Shown one piece after another: positions 21,143 through 30,028 of a DNA stretch of 52,805 nucleotides. The notes under the pieces are model-generated. The model saw nothing but the letters and a program-made list of their open reading frames with translations, was not told where the DNA came from and did no database searches. Position numbers and translations under genes: made by a program. Source of the stretch: Yersinia vastinensis (GTDB taxonomy: Bacteria > Pseudomonadota > Gammaproteobacteria > Enterobacterales > Enterobacteriaceae); assembly GCF_902726565.1 (NCBI RefSeq), contig NZ_CACVAF010000019.1, positions 1 to 52,805 on the forward strand, written 5' to 3'. How positions within the stretch are numbered: position 1 is the stretch's first letter; the number at the start of each line of letters is the position of its first letter.

Positions 21143-21478
21143 ATGTATTTACGGCCAGATGAAGTGGCTAGAGTCTTGGAGAATGCCGGCTTTGAGCGAG
21201 ATTATACGGTTGATCAGGCATACGGGTATCGGAAAGCAGAGCATTACGTTTATGTGAATCGTGAAGCCCGCATGGGGAGGACTGCATTAATTATCCACCC
21301 GGCACAAAAAGATAAAAGTTTATTGTTTGCTACACCGACGGCAACACTGCGTATTAGTGATAAGTATGTTGAGTTTCCGCTTTATTTGGCGGGTGAAGCT
21401 GAAGATCGCTACGGTATTGCTCACGGTTTTAGTTCAAGAGAAATGTTATTGCGCTACCTGAACAGCATGTTCCAGTAA
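21143..21478 (+). CDS. ygaC: DUF2002 family protein YgaC
   Basis: A 111-residue soluble protein matching E. coli YgaC from its first residues ([17 protein letters not shown]), with the conserved blocks [19 protein letters not shown] and FPLYLAGE. Its function is unknown. GAGG lies 9 bases before the ATG. In E. coli ygaC lies beside ygaM; here asr lies between them. I see no clear Fur box upstream. Confidence 0.88.
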   Translation: MYLRPDEVARVLENAGFERDYTVDQAYGYRKAEHYVYVNREARMGRTALIIHPAQKDKSLLFATPTATLRISDKYVEFPLYLAGEAEDRYGIAHGFSSREMLLRYLNSMFQ

Positions 21479-21521
21479 ATTATCCCTGCCGCAATGAATT
21501 TCATCCGCCGTAGTGTCACCT

Positions 21522-21971
21522 TTAATGCAATACGGCGTCCGCTTCCTGATTAAAATGCAGATTATAATTGCGCCTAAATTGTGCCAATTCAAAGGCATCT
21601 ATATCCAGCTCTGCAAAATAGAACAAGGCAGCTTCAGTGTGTTCAGTGGTTAACATCGGGGATATGTGTGAGCGAATGAGCGTATTTCGCCATTGTATGA
21701 TGTTTTCGTCGGAAGAATCTTTGATAAAAGTTTGATAGATAAAGACCAAATATGCCGCTTTTCTGACATCTTCAGCGTAGCCATTGCTGGTGGAGCGAAT
21801 AAACATTTGTGTTTGACGCGGCCCCATCTCTTGTAACATTGATTCAATATAAATGGGTTTTATCTTCAGCAAATTAGCCAGTGTATCCACGGCTTTGCGG
21901 GTATCTGACGTCAATACACGATAGCCCACAATAAAAACCACGATCAAAACAGCAATAATTATCCACGTCAT
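21522..21971 (-). CDS. DUF1198 (YicN-like) membrane-anchored protein
   Basis: A 149-residue protein with one N-terminal membrane segment (WIIIAVLIVVFIVGYRVL) and a helical cytoplasmic part. It resembles E. coli YicN (DUF1198) by the N-terminal pattern VGYRVLTSDTRKAV, its length and a terminal LH. Function unknown. It is convergent with ygaC, 43 bp away. Confidence 0.75.
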   Translation of the reverse strand: MTWIIIAVLIVVFIVGYRVLTSDTRKAVDTLANLLKIKPIYIESMLQEMGPRQTQMFIRSTSNGYAEDVRKAAYLVFIYQTFIKDSSDENIIQWRNTLIRSHISPMLTTEHTEAALFYFAELDIDAFELAQFRRNYNLHFNQEADAVLH

Positions 21972-22062
21972 GTAATGTTTTTTTGCGCCATAAAAGGTGA
22001 AATTGACAACGTAAAATTATCTGGCTGTTAAATCGCTGGTCTCGATAAAATCAACCCAATAC

Positions 22063-22401
22063 TTACTGATTATCGCCACTAAAATTATCACTTTTGTTTT
22101 GCTGATTATCCAAATGGTGATTAAAAGCGGCAGCATCTTTCGCTAAAGCATCAAGATGCGCACCCAGCATTTTGATCTGCCTAACCAGCGAATGTTGCTC
22201 TGGCAAGGTATTTGCCGTGTTGAGTTTTCTCAGTAGCATATCATTTTGGGCTCGTAATGCTGTTTCCCGCGCTTTTGACTGCTCCAACTCATGTTGCAGT
22301 GCAGTATAACTTGCCTGCCATGTTTGGTGCTGTTTCTCAAAAGTAGACTGCAACTCACTCATTGCATTAAGAAACTTTACTTCAAGTTCACGCATTGTCA
22401 T
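22063..22401 (-). CDS. Coiled-coil protein with MbeD/MobD-like N-terminus
   Basis: A 112-residue cytosolic protein rich in Gln, Leu and Ala heptads. The N-terminus (MRELEVKFLNAMSELQ, then QASYTALQHELEQ) looks like MbeD/MobD, small plasmid mobilisation proteins. The likeness is from memory and moderate. The start at ATG 22401 has AAGGA 6-7 bases upstream; the open frame runs 31 codons further without support. No other mobilisation gene is nearby, so it is either a plasmid relic or a chromosomal family member with another job. Confidence 0.6.
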   Translation of the reverse strand: MTMRELEVKFLNAMSELQSTFEKQHQTWQASYTALQHELEQSKARETALRAQNDMLLRKLNTANTLPEQHSLVRQIKMLGAHLDALAKDAAAFNHHLDNQQNKSDNFSGDNQ

Positions 22402-22632
22402 TACTGTTCCTTTACGACGGCTTCCGATTTTCAGTGGCAGTATAGCGAAATATGAGCATAACCTCACCTGCAAGAGTTTGTCATTCAATGACAATACAAC
22501 GTGCCATTGAACGACGTCTTATCGTTGGTTTTATCATAATTTATACGTAATTTGTTTCCATCATTCATTAATACATGAAATAAATAAGCCTTGCTATTAA
22601 TAGCTCAGCATGCGTTAATAGCATCATCGGTT

Positions 22633-22643
22633 TGTAGTACAGA
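22633..22643 (+). promoter_or_regulatory. Candidate cold box in csp leader
   Basis: TGTAGTACAGA matches the cspA cold box TGACGTACAGA at 9 of 11 bases. It lies about 155 bases before the csp start codon, close to where the E. coli cspA leader begins. This suggests a long structured cold-shock leader. Confidence 0.55.
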
Positions 22644-22798
22644 CCTATTTATGTAAGCCATTTAAGTAAAGCAGTTCCTAGTTAAAGCGATATTTTTTAG
22701 ACATCACTTCTCCGACGAATTTCCTTCTTTAGTGCCCCCATAAGTAACTCTTGATAAACAGACCTCAATTACCACAAAATAATGAAGGAAATACCTCT

Positions 22799-23011
22799 AT
22801 GTCTACTAAAATGACTGGTTTAGTAAAATGGTTTGATGCGGGTAAAGGTTTTGGTTTTATTTCTCCTGCTGACGGCAGCAAAGATGTTTTCGTACATTTC
22901 TCTGCCATCCAGGGTAATGACTACAAAACGCTTGATGAAGGCCAGAACGTTGAGTTCAGCATTGAGCAAGGCCAGAAAGGCCCTTCAGCAGTAAACGTAG
23001 TTGCACTGTAA
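22799..23011 (+). CDS. CspA-family cold-shock protein
   Basis: A 70-residue single-domain nucleic-acid chaperone. RNP1 is KGFGFI and RNP2 VFVHFSAI. The N-terminus [17 protein letters not shown] is CspA/CspB-like, while the C-terminal half ([18 protein letters not shown]) leans to CspC/CspE, so I do not assign a letter. The usual Asn of WFN is Asp here. AAGGA is 9 bases before the ATG. The long leader with a cold-box-like motif points to cold induction. Confidence 0.93.
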   Translation: MSTKMTGLVKWFDAGKGFGFISPADGSKDVFVHFSAIQGNDYKTLDEGQNVEFSIEQGQKGPSAVNVVAL

Positions 23012-23104
23012 TTAATACTGCCGCAATTAATGTTTCACTGTGATTAAATCTGATTTCGGTTAGATTTTATGTTGGTTATAGTCATTAAAATAACCCGCAA
23101 TCAG

Positions 23105-23130
23105 AAAACCTCGCTAAGGCGGGGTTTTTT
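23105..23130 (+). terminator. Terminator of csp
   Basis: The stem AAAACCTCGC / GCGGGGTTTT (with one G-U pair) runs into a T tract, 94 bases after the stop codon. Confidence 0.85.
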
Positions 23131-23178
23131 ATTTTCAAAAACCTCATGTATATTTTCTTTTGTATAGAATATCTGCTG

Positions 23179-24174
23179 CTAATTATATTTGAATTGCCGC
23201 CGATATACTGCCGGTGTAATACCCACAATTTGGTTAAATGCATTTCTAAATCCTTCTACCGTCTGAAACCCACAATATTCGGCTATCTCTGTAATATTCA
23301 TCTGATCTCTTTCCAGCAATTCCTTTGCTTTATACATTCTTTCATGTTGCAGCCATATTTTGGGCGTTTGGCCGGTGCTGGCAGAAAAACGGCGCAGAAA
23401 CGTTCTTTCACTGAGCGCCAGTTCAGCCGCCATTAGGCTAATGGTCCAGTTTTTTCTCAGATCCCCCCGAACTTGAGCCATTAGCTTTGCCATATCCCGA
23501 TAAGGTTCTTTGGCGATGGGGGTCGGGATGAATTGTTGTTGCCCACCACGACGAAGCGGTGCCATTACTAACCTTTGAGCCACTTGATTGGCTATTTTGG
23601 CACCAAAATCACGGGTAATCAGATGTAAGCAGGCATCAATCCCAGCGCTGCTGCCCGCTGAGGTAATGATTTGCCCCTCATCGATATACAATACATTGGC
23701 ATCGACATGAATGTCGGGGTAGCGCCGTGCCAGATAATCGGTATAACGCCAATGCGTAGTGGCACTTTTGCCTTGTAATAACCCCGCAGCCGCCAAGACA
23801 AAAACTCCGGAGCAGATAGAAACAATGCGCGTACCGCGTGCGACAGCTTGCTGCAATGCATGGATAAGTTCCTGCGAGGGTAGGGCATCGGGGCTGCGCC
23901 AGCCCGGGATGATGATGGTTTTTGCCTGTTCCAGCAGATTGATACCAGCATCAACTTGAATGTGCAGGCTACCATTGGCGGTCGAAATACTTTGATCTAC
24001 GCCAACCACTTGGTGTTGATACCAAGGGAAATCAAACTCAGGGCGAGCTAGACCAAATATTTCCTGCGCAATACCAAACTCAAAGAGGCACAAACCATCA
24101 TAAACCAGAGTGACAACCAGCCCTGGCTCTTGCTTTATGGCAAAGTTAGGAATTTTAGTGGCTGAATGATGCAT
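23179..24174 (-). CDS. ftrA: GlxA/FtrA-type AraC-family transcriptional activator
   Basis: A 331-residue regulator with an N-terminal DJ-1/PfpI-like domain (residues 18-190; the nucleophile-elbow-like SICSGVFVLAAAG) and a C-terminal AraC helix-turn-helix (residues 235-330; ITEIAEYCGFQTVEGFRNAF). This architecture is that of the GlxA/FtrA group. It is divergent from a rhodanese gene over 96 bp; such regulators often sit beside rhodanese-like genes, so it probably activates that gene. The inducing signal is unknown. Confidence 0.85.
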   Translation of the reverse strand: MHHSATKIPNFAIKQEPGLVVTLVYDGLCLFEFGIAQEIFGLARPEFDFPWYQHQVVGVDQSISTANGSLHIQVDAGINLLEQAKTIIIPGWRSPDALPSQELIHALQQAVARGTRIVSICSGVFVLAAAGLLQGKSATTHWRYTDYLARRYPDIHVDANVLYIDEGQIITSAGSSAGIDACLHLITRDFGAKIANQVAQRLVMAPLRRGGQQQFIPTPIAKEPYRDMAKLMAQVRGDLRKNWTISLMAAELALSERTFLRRFSASTGQTPKIWLQHERMYKAKELLERDQMNITEIAEYCGFQTVEGFRNAFNQIVGITPAVYRRQFKYN

Positions 24175-24270
24175 TGGCGTATCTCAGTGGTTTATTGTCA
24201 TTTCTGCCACTGTAATCGGCTAATACTATTTCATAAAGTGATGCTTCATAATATTTAATGGAGAAATCAT

Positions 24271-24720
24271 ATGAACAGTTTAGTCAGCCAAACCCCTGCA
24301 GCCCCTACTGAGCTAGCTTTGCAGCACTTTTCTCAGCGTTTGGCATTTGAAACGGATTGCTCGGACGTTTATACCAGCCAGCAGCTGGGGGTAATGGATT
24401 TTGTTTTAGTCGATGTACGTAATGAGGCTGCATTTGCGGCAGTACATGTACCGGGAGCCGTTAATATCCCTCATCGATTAATGGATGCAGCTCTACTTTC
24501 TCGCTATCCGGCAAAGACGTTATTTGTTGTTTACTGCGCAGGGCCGCATTGCAACGGTGTCCACCGTGCAGCAATAAACCTAAGCCAACATGGTTTTGCG
24601 GTGAAAGAGATGATAGGTGGGGTGACTGGTTGGCGCGACGAGGGACTGCCGTTGAATTATGCTAAAAATAGTCCTGACGGTAACGCCAATGATACGGTGA
24701 GTTGCGGTTGCCATATTTGA
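24271..24720 (+). CDS. Rhodanese-like sulfurtransferase
   Basis: A 149-residue single-domain rhodanese, presumably cytosolic. The catalytic Cys89 is in VVYCAGPHCNGVHRA, and the entry motif is DVRNEAAFAAVHVPGAVNIPH. A C-terminal SCGCHI adds two cysteines that might bind metal or relay sulfur. GGAG lies upstream of the ATG. It is divergent from the FtrA-type regulator. Confidence 0.87.
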   Translation: MNSLVSQTPAAPTELALQHFSQRLAFETDCSDVYTSQQLGVMDFVLVDVRNEAAFAAVHVPGAVNIPHRLMDAALLSRYPAKTLFVVYCAGPHCNGVHRAAINLSQHGFAVKEMIGGVTGWRDEGLPLNYAKNSPDGNANDTVSCGCHI

Positions 24721-24846
24721 GCCTTTTCACCACGGACATAACAAGATTGCTTCCCAAGTGTTGATGATGACTCACGATAATTTTTAGCGCTCATTATGAA
24801 TTAGCTGGTAGAGTATTGGCGGCTTCTATCATTACAGGAATTCTGT

Positions 24847-25155
24847 ATGCGTTCTGTTTATCTGTGGGTCATTGTGCTGGCTGTCTGTATCACTGCGATT
24901 GTATCTCAGCTCAGTTTCTTTTTCATTGAACCTCAGTCGGCTGCTGATGAGGGGAAAGTGTTAGTGCTTAAGCGTACCCCTAAAATGGGTTTCATCGACA
25001 GCCCTCGTGGTTACTGTCAGCGCGAGTATCCGACTGAGGATGACTTTCGCTGCGAACCTCGTATTCTTCCTCAGATAATGGAAAGTACTTATACCCTTTA
25101 TGAGTTGCCATTTAGCCCTTATTTTTACGATATGACGTATAAAACTTATCATTGA
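24847..25155 (+). CDS. Unknown membrane-anchored protein, 102 residues
   Basis: I do not recognise a family. One N-terminal hydrophobic segment (residues 5-28, LWVIVLAVCITAIVSQLSFF) is a signal anchor, and the rest would be periplasmic. The outer part has two cysteines (YCQREYP, FRCEP) that could form a disulfide, and a Tyr-rich C-terminus. AGGAA lies 5-7 bases before the ATG. It is codirectional with another unknown membrane protein 115 bp downstream. Confidence 0.7.
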   Translation: MRSVYLWVIVLAVCITAIVSQLSFFFIEPQSAADEGKVLVLKRTPKMGFIDSPRGYCQREYPTEDDFRCEPRILPQIMESTYTLYELPFSPYFYDMTYKTYH

Positions 25156-25270
25156 GTTAATAGTATCAATGATGAGCACTCCTATAGCACCGTGGCATAC
25201 AAGATTTTAATATTGGACTATTGTTAAATAGCTTCATAAATTTAATATTTAAAATATAAAGGAGTTGGCT

Positions 25271-26080
25271 GTGAATTGGATGGAGGTCTTAGTCTCTGGG
25301 GGAATTGCGGCTGTTTTAGGGGGGATCACAGCCTCATTACGTAACAGAAATAAATTGGGTAAAATTGGTGCTGTTTTATGGGTTATTATTCCTATTATCA
25401 TCGGGAATGTTATTTATTACCAATATAATAATCCTAACGGGTTCCGCAACAATGACCGCACCCAAATAGAGCAATCATTAGAGAGTTTCCCTGTCTTTCA
25501 AACACTCAAGCAACAAGAGCCAGCCCTTTATACTCAGTTGATCGATAATTTTATTAAATCGAGCAACGCAGGCCATTCTGAACAACAATTGATTGATGAA
25601 ATGAAACAGTCTGTCGCTGAGTTAACTGTACAGAGAATTCAACGAGCGTCTGATGAAAATGTTATCGATTATATGAAAATCATCTTGGAAGAGTTACGTT
25701 ATTATCAGGCCAATCATCGCAGTGAAAAACTTTGCTTTAAAGCATTGTATCCGCAAGTCAGTGGGGGGGTAAACACCACGAAAATTTTACCTAAAGAGTT
25801 GCAAGAGCGTGATCTTGACTCAGTTAATCGTCTGTTTCAAGCTTCTACAGGTGAGTTGATAACGCCGCAGAATCAAGAATATGAAAGCAAACTGGATAAC
25901 ATCGTACAGCAAATGCAGCAACAATATGGTGATGATTTGCAGATGTTCACTAATCTGACTAGCCCGAATGTAGATCGTGAAAAAGTTTGTGATATGGCGA
26001 TTGATATGTATAGCGAGATATTGAAATTGCCACCAAATGATGCCGGGGCTATTTTACGTTCAATGTTGGGTGGTGAATAA
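25271..26080 (+). CDS. Unknown protein with N-terminal membrane segments, 269 residues
   Basis: I do not recognise a family. Two hydrophobic segments lie at the N-terminus (VLVSGGIAAVLGGITASL and IGAVLWVIIPIIIGNVIYY), and a mostly helical, Gln-rich soluble domain follows. Two cysteines (EKLCFKALYP, EKVCDMAIDMY) may pair. The start is GTG 25271, with AAAGGAG six bases upstream; a TTG two codons earlier is inside the spacer. It stands next to the other unknown anchored protein and before the ynt promoter region. Confidence 0.75.
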   Translation: MNWMEVLVSGGIAAVLGGITASLRNRNKLGKIGAVLWVIIPIIIGNVIYYQYNNPNGFRNNDRTQIEQSLESFPVFQTLKQQEPALYTQLIDNFIKSSNAGHSEQQLIDEMKQSVAELTVQRIQRASDENVIDYMKIILEELRYYQANHRSEKLCFKALYPQVSGGVNTTKILPKELQERDLDSVNRLFQASTGELITPQNQEYESKLDNIVQQMQQQYGDDLQMFTNLTSPNVDREKVCDMAIDMYSEILKLPPNDAGAILRSMLGGE

Positions 26081-26679
26081 AAAATAGCCTATTCCTGTTC
26101 GGTCATTAAAAATAATCCTATAGGCAGGAATGTCTACTGAATCACTCTCTTCTCCTTCTTATTATGATAAGTTTCAGTTAGCGATATTAATCTCTGGTTG
26201 GAACTTATCTTATTATTCTCTGTATGCTCTGGTTATTCGGATTAAAGAATAGCGATACAAGATTTAATAGTGAACGTGCTATTTTGATAAGTTACGTGAA
26301 TAATGAGCTGACTAACTTATAGGTGATATCTCTCGATAACTAAGTACCAATAGGCTATTCATTGTGAATGAATAACCTGATAGGGCTTATGGCGAACATT
26401 TTAATTTAACTTTTTTGTCATATTTATAGATGTAGATCAATTTTATTTATTATCTATTTTATTTCTTGCTTGGTTTTTTTTGATTTCCCTCATCTAAAAC
26501 TGATATTTGTCATATAAATGCTTTAAAACTCTGATAATCAGATGGAAAATTAGTCTTTAATGCTAAAGAACATGCACATTACCTACATTAATGTTTAGTG
26601 CTACGCTTAATTGCTTGTTGAATCTTTTTCTGACTGGCAATGATCTATATTCGCTAGCTAATTTATCAAAGGATGATTC
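26081..26679 (+). promoter_or_regulatory. AT-rich region upstream of yntA
   Basis: About 600 bases without a gene. The direct repeat TTTGTCATAT occurs at 26414-26423 and 26506-26515, and a 13-bp palindrome TCTGATAATCAGA is at 26530-26542. I see no match to the E. coli NikR operator. The ynt promoter should be in the right half. Confidence 0.4.
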
Positions 26680-28257
26680 ATGTCTAAACGTTTATGGCTT
26701 CGAAATACCTTACTAACAGCCACCTTATTGAGTGCTTTTTCTGTTCCTGTCAGTGCTGCGACGCACACATTGCAACTGGCTATCGGTGATGAACCGACCG
26801 AAGGTTTTGACCCCATGTTAGGGTGGAGTCATGGTAGTTATTTACTGCTGCACAGCCCGCTGTTGAAACAAAATGAAGATCTAAGCTGGAACAACTTTTT
26901 GTTGAGTCAGTATAAAACCAGCGACGATGGCAAAACCTGGTTACTGACACTGAAACCTGACCTTAAATTCTCTGACGGTTCGCCACTGACCGCCAAAGAT
27001 GTGGTGTTTACCTATAACAATGCGGCTGCCAGCGGCGGCAAAGTTGATATGGGCAACTTCCTCAAAGCTGAAGAAATCGATCCCCTTAATATTCGCATTC
27101 AACTGAAAGCCCCACAAAGTACGTTTGTGAACGTACTCGGTTCGCTGGGGATTGTTTCGGCGGATAAATACGATGCTAAGACTTATGCACAAAAACCTAT
27201 TGGTGCTGGCCCCTATCGCTTAGTGAGCTTCCAACCGGGTCAACAAATGATAGTGGAAGCCAACCCGTATTATGCAGGCAATAAAAACGACTTTGATAAG
27301 CTCATTTTTGTTTTTCTTGATGAAGATAGCGCCTTTGCTGCTGCACAAAGTGGGCAGCTAGGCGTGGTTCGTATCCCACCATCGATGGCGGTAGGCCCGG
27401 TCAGTAATATGAAGCTATGGGTCAGACCGAGTGTGGAAAACCGTGGCATTGTTTTCCCGACCACACCGGCGGGTAAGAAAGATGCGCAAGGTAATCCAAT
27501 TGGTAATGATGTCACCGCCGATGTTGCTATCCGTCGCGCGATTAATTATGCCATTAACCGCCAACTACTCGCCGACCAAATTATGGAAGGCCATGCTATC
27601 CCAGCCTATACCGGTGTACAGGGGTTGCCATGGAATAACCCAGACTCCGCCATCAAAGATGGTGATGTCGAAAAAGCCAAGGAGATATTGGAGCAGGCAG
27701 GCTGGAAAGTGAGCAGCAATGGCATCAGAGAGAAGAATGGTGTGCCTGCCAAAATCACACTTTGGTATACCAGCGGTGACACCACCCGGCGTGATTTAGC
27801 ACAAGCGATGCGCCAGATGTTGAAGCCTATTGGTATTGACGTCGATTTGAAATCTGGGAGTTGGGAAACCGTCGAGCGCAATATGCACGCCAACCCGACA
27901 CTGTTTGGCTGGGGCAGCCTTGACCCGATGGAGTTGTATCACCACTACAGCAGCAAGGCGGCTGGCGTTGAATACTATAACCCTGGCTACTATCAGAATC
28001 CTGTGGTTGATAAACATCTACAACAAGCGTTGGATGCCCCGACTTGGGAACAAGCCGTGCCATTCTGGCAGCAGGTGGATTGGGATGGCACCACTGGGGC
28101 GGGTATTCGTGGCGATGCGGCATGGGCATGGTTATTGAATGTTCAGCATACTTATCTGGCCAACAGTTGTGTTGATTTGGGTAAGGGAGCACCAGAGATC
28201 CACGGTTCCTGGTCGTTGCTGAACAGCCTTGATAGCTGGAAATGGACCTGTCAGTAA
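26680..28257 (+). CDS. yntA: Nickel ABC transporter, periplasmic binding protein
   Basis: A 525-residue solute-binding protein of the peptide/nickel (NikA/OppA) family. The signal peptide is MSKRLWLRNTLLTATLLSAFSVPVSAA, and the family motif LTAKDVVFTYNNA is present. It is the first of five genes in tight order that lie just upstream of urease. In pathogenic yersiniae this locus is YntABCDE, a nickel importer required for urease. AAGGATG lies before the ATG. The specificity is inferred from context. Confidence 0.88.
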   Translation: MSKRLWLRNTLLTATLLSAFSVPVSAATHTLQLAIGDEPTEGFDPMLGWSHGSYLLLHSPLLKQNEDLSWNNFLLSQYKTSDDGKTWLLTLKPDLKFSDGSPLTAKDVVFTYNNAAASGGKVDMGNFLKAEEIDPLNIRIQLKAPQSTFVNVLGSLGIVSADKYDAKTYAQKPIGAGPYRLVSFQPGQQMIVEANPYYAGNKNDFDKLIFVFLDEDSAFAAAQSGQLGVVRIPPSMAVGPVSNMKLWVRPSVENRGIVFPTTPAGKKDAQGNPIGNDVTADVAIRRAINYAINRQLLADQIMEGHAIPAYTGVQGLPWNNPDSAIKDGDVEKAKEILEQAGWKVSSNGIREKNGVPAKITLWYTSGDTTRRDLAQAMRQMLKPIGIDVDLKSGSWETVERNMHANPTLFGWGSLDPMELYHHYSSKAAGVEYYNPGYYQNPVVDKHLQQALDAPTWEQAVPFWQQVDWDGTTGAGIRGDAAWAWLLNVQHTYLANSCVDLGKGAPEIHGSWSLLNSLDSWKWTCQ

Positions 28258-29225
28258 TGAAGGGGGTTTCACTATTTGCTCTGCGTTTAGCCTGCCTGCT
28301 GCTGATCACTGCAGTAGGCACTTTTACGCTACTGAGTTTCTCCCCAGTTGACCCAATACGTGCCTATATCGGCAGTGAATTGCTCCATGTACCACCGGAG
28401 CAGTATCCGCTGATTGCTGCACGTTGGGGGCTGGATTTACCTTTATGGCAGCGTTTTCTGCATTGGTTTACCCAAGTCTTACAAGGCGACTTTGGCTATT
28501 CAATGCTATACAACGCACCGGTTTCACAGGTGATAGGCGAGCGTTTTGCGACCTCGTTCGCTTTGTTATTTTCGGCATGGTTATTCTCCGGCATTGTCGG
28601 ATTATTGCTGGGATTGACGGCGGGGCGTTACCTTAATCGCTGGCCAGACCGAGTGATCTCAAGTCTGTCTTATTTGCTGGCATCATTGCCCACGTTCTGG
28701 ATTGGTTTATTGCTGCTGTCATTATTTGCAGTGAAATTGAACTGGGCTCCGATTTGCTGTGCGTGGACACCAGGGAGTAACGCAGAGACCGCCAGTTGGA
28801 GCGACAAGCTGCACCATCTTATTTTGCCGATGCTTGCATTAGGCTTATTGGGCGTCGGTAATATTGCTTTGCATACTCGTGCCAAAGTCGCCGAGGTGAT
28901 GAACAGTGAGTTTATTCGTTATGCACAAGCACAGGGTGACAAAGGTTGGTCGTTGGTCAACTTCCATATTTTACGCCATGCCATTACTCCTGCGCTGTGC
29001 TTACAATTTGCCTCTGTTGGCGAATTATTAGGTGGTTCCTTACTGGCCGAAAAAGTCTTTGCTTACCCCGGCTTGGGGCAAGCCACCATTGATGCCGGAT
29101 TACACGGTGATATTCCGTTGTTGATGGGGATTGTGATGTTCTGCGCCATCTTGGTCTTTTGCGGTAATAGCATTGCCAATGCACTGCTACACCGCCTCAA
29201 TCGGGGGGCTGCACGGCAATTATGA
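28257..29225 (+). CDS. yntB: Nickel ABC transporter permease (NikB-like)
   Basis: A 322-residue inner-membrane permease of the DppB/NikB type, with about six membrane segments and the EAA loop region (EFIRYAQAQGDKGWSLVNFH). The start ATG at 28257 shares one base with the yntA stop (TAATG); an ATG five codons earlier is possible. It pairs with the next permease to form the channel. Confidence 0.88.
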   Translation: MKGVSLFALRLACLLLITAVGTFTLLSFSPVDPIRAYIGSELLHVPPEQYPLIAARWGLDLPLWQRFLHWFTQVLQGDFGYSMLYNAPVSQVIGERFATSFALLFSAWLFSGIVGLLLGLTAGRYLNRWPDRVISSLSYLLASLPTFWIGLLLLSLFAVKLNWAPICCAWTPGSNAETASWSDKLHHLILPMLALGLLGVGNIALHTRAKVAEVMNSEFIRYAQAQGDKGWSLVNFHILRHAITPALCLQFASVGELLGGSLLAEKVFAYPGLGQATIDAGLHGDIPLLMGIVMFCAILVFCGNSIANALLHRLNRGAARQL

Positions 29226-30028
29226 CTTATAACCCAAACCGGGCTTTGTTCCGTCTTTTCGTTTCACTGGCACTATTGTCCATTTTAATCGTTTATGGGT
29301 GGGCCATATATTCTATTGAAATCCCAATGGATTTAATGGCGCGTCGCCAGCCACCGTCATTGTCATATTGGTTTGGTACTGACAGTTTAGGGCGTGATTT
29401 GTGGTTGCGCTGTTTTCAGGGCATGACCACCAGTTTACAAATTGGTTTGATTGCCGCTTTTGCCAGTGGCCTGTTGGCCATGCTGACGGCCAGCTTATGT
29501 GCAGTTAATAAAACACTGGATTATCTCATCCGAGGGCTTATCGACAGTATGTTGGCGTTACCGCACTTACTGCTGTTGGTATTGATTTGCTTTACATTAG
29601 GTGGGGGAAAACACGGTGTTATTCTGGCGGTGGCGTTAACTCATTGGCCAAAGTTGGCTTTGATTTTACGTGCTGAGATTTTACGTATTCGCGAGACAGA
29701 TTATGTCATGTTGTCTCATCGGCTAGGTAATAGTAATTTTTACCGTTGGCGTCATCATCTGCTACCGTTATTACTGCCACAATGGATTGTTGGCACGCTA
29801 TTAATGTTTCCCCATGCGGTGTTACACAGCGCGGCACTCAGTTTTTTGGGGTTTGGTTTGTCGCCTCATGAACCGTCACTGGGGATATTATTGGCCGATG
29901 CGTTACGCTATCTGAGCAGTGGCGCATGGTGGCTGGCCTTTTTCCCCGGTCTGATTTTGGTCAGTTTGGTACTGATATTTGACCAGTTTGCCCGATCGTT
30001 GCAACAACTCTGGGTGAGGATAGCCTGA
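29222..30028 (+). CDS. yntC: Nickel ABC transporter permease (NikC-like)
   Basis: A 268-residue permease of the DppC/NikC type. The motif FGTDSLGRDLWLRCFQG near the N-terminus and the EAA loop (RETDYVMLSHRLGNSNFYRW) are present. The start overlaps the yntB stop by four bases (ATGA), a sign of translational coupling. Confidence 0.88.
   Translation: MTYNPNRALFRLFVSLALLSILIVYGWAIYSIEIPMDLMARRQPPSLSYWFGTDSLGRDLWLRCFQGMTTSLQIGLIAAFASGLLAMLTASLCAVNKTLDYLIRGLIDSMLALPHLLLLVLICFTLGGGKHGVILAVALTHWPKLALILRAEILRIRETDYVMLSHRLGNSNFYRWRHHLLPLLLPQWIVGTLLMFPHAVLHSAALSFLGFGLSPHEPSLGILLADALRYLSSGAWWLAFFPGLILVSLVLIFDQFARSLQQLWVRIA

Noticed and set aside
26081-26679. NikR operator before yntA
   Set aside because: No GTATGA-N16-TCATAC pair is present.
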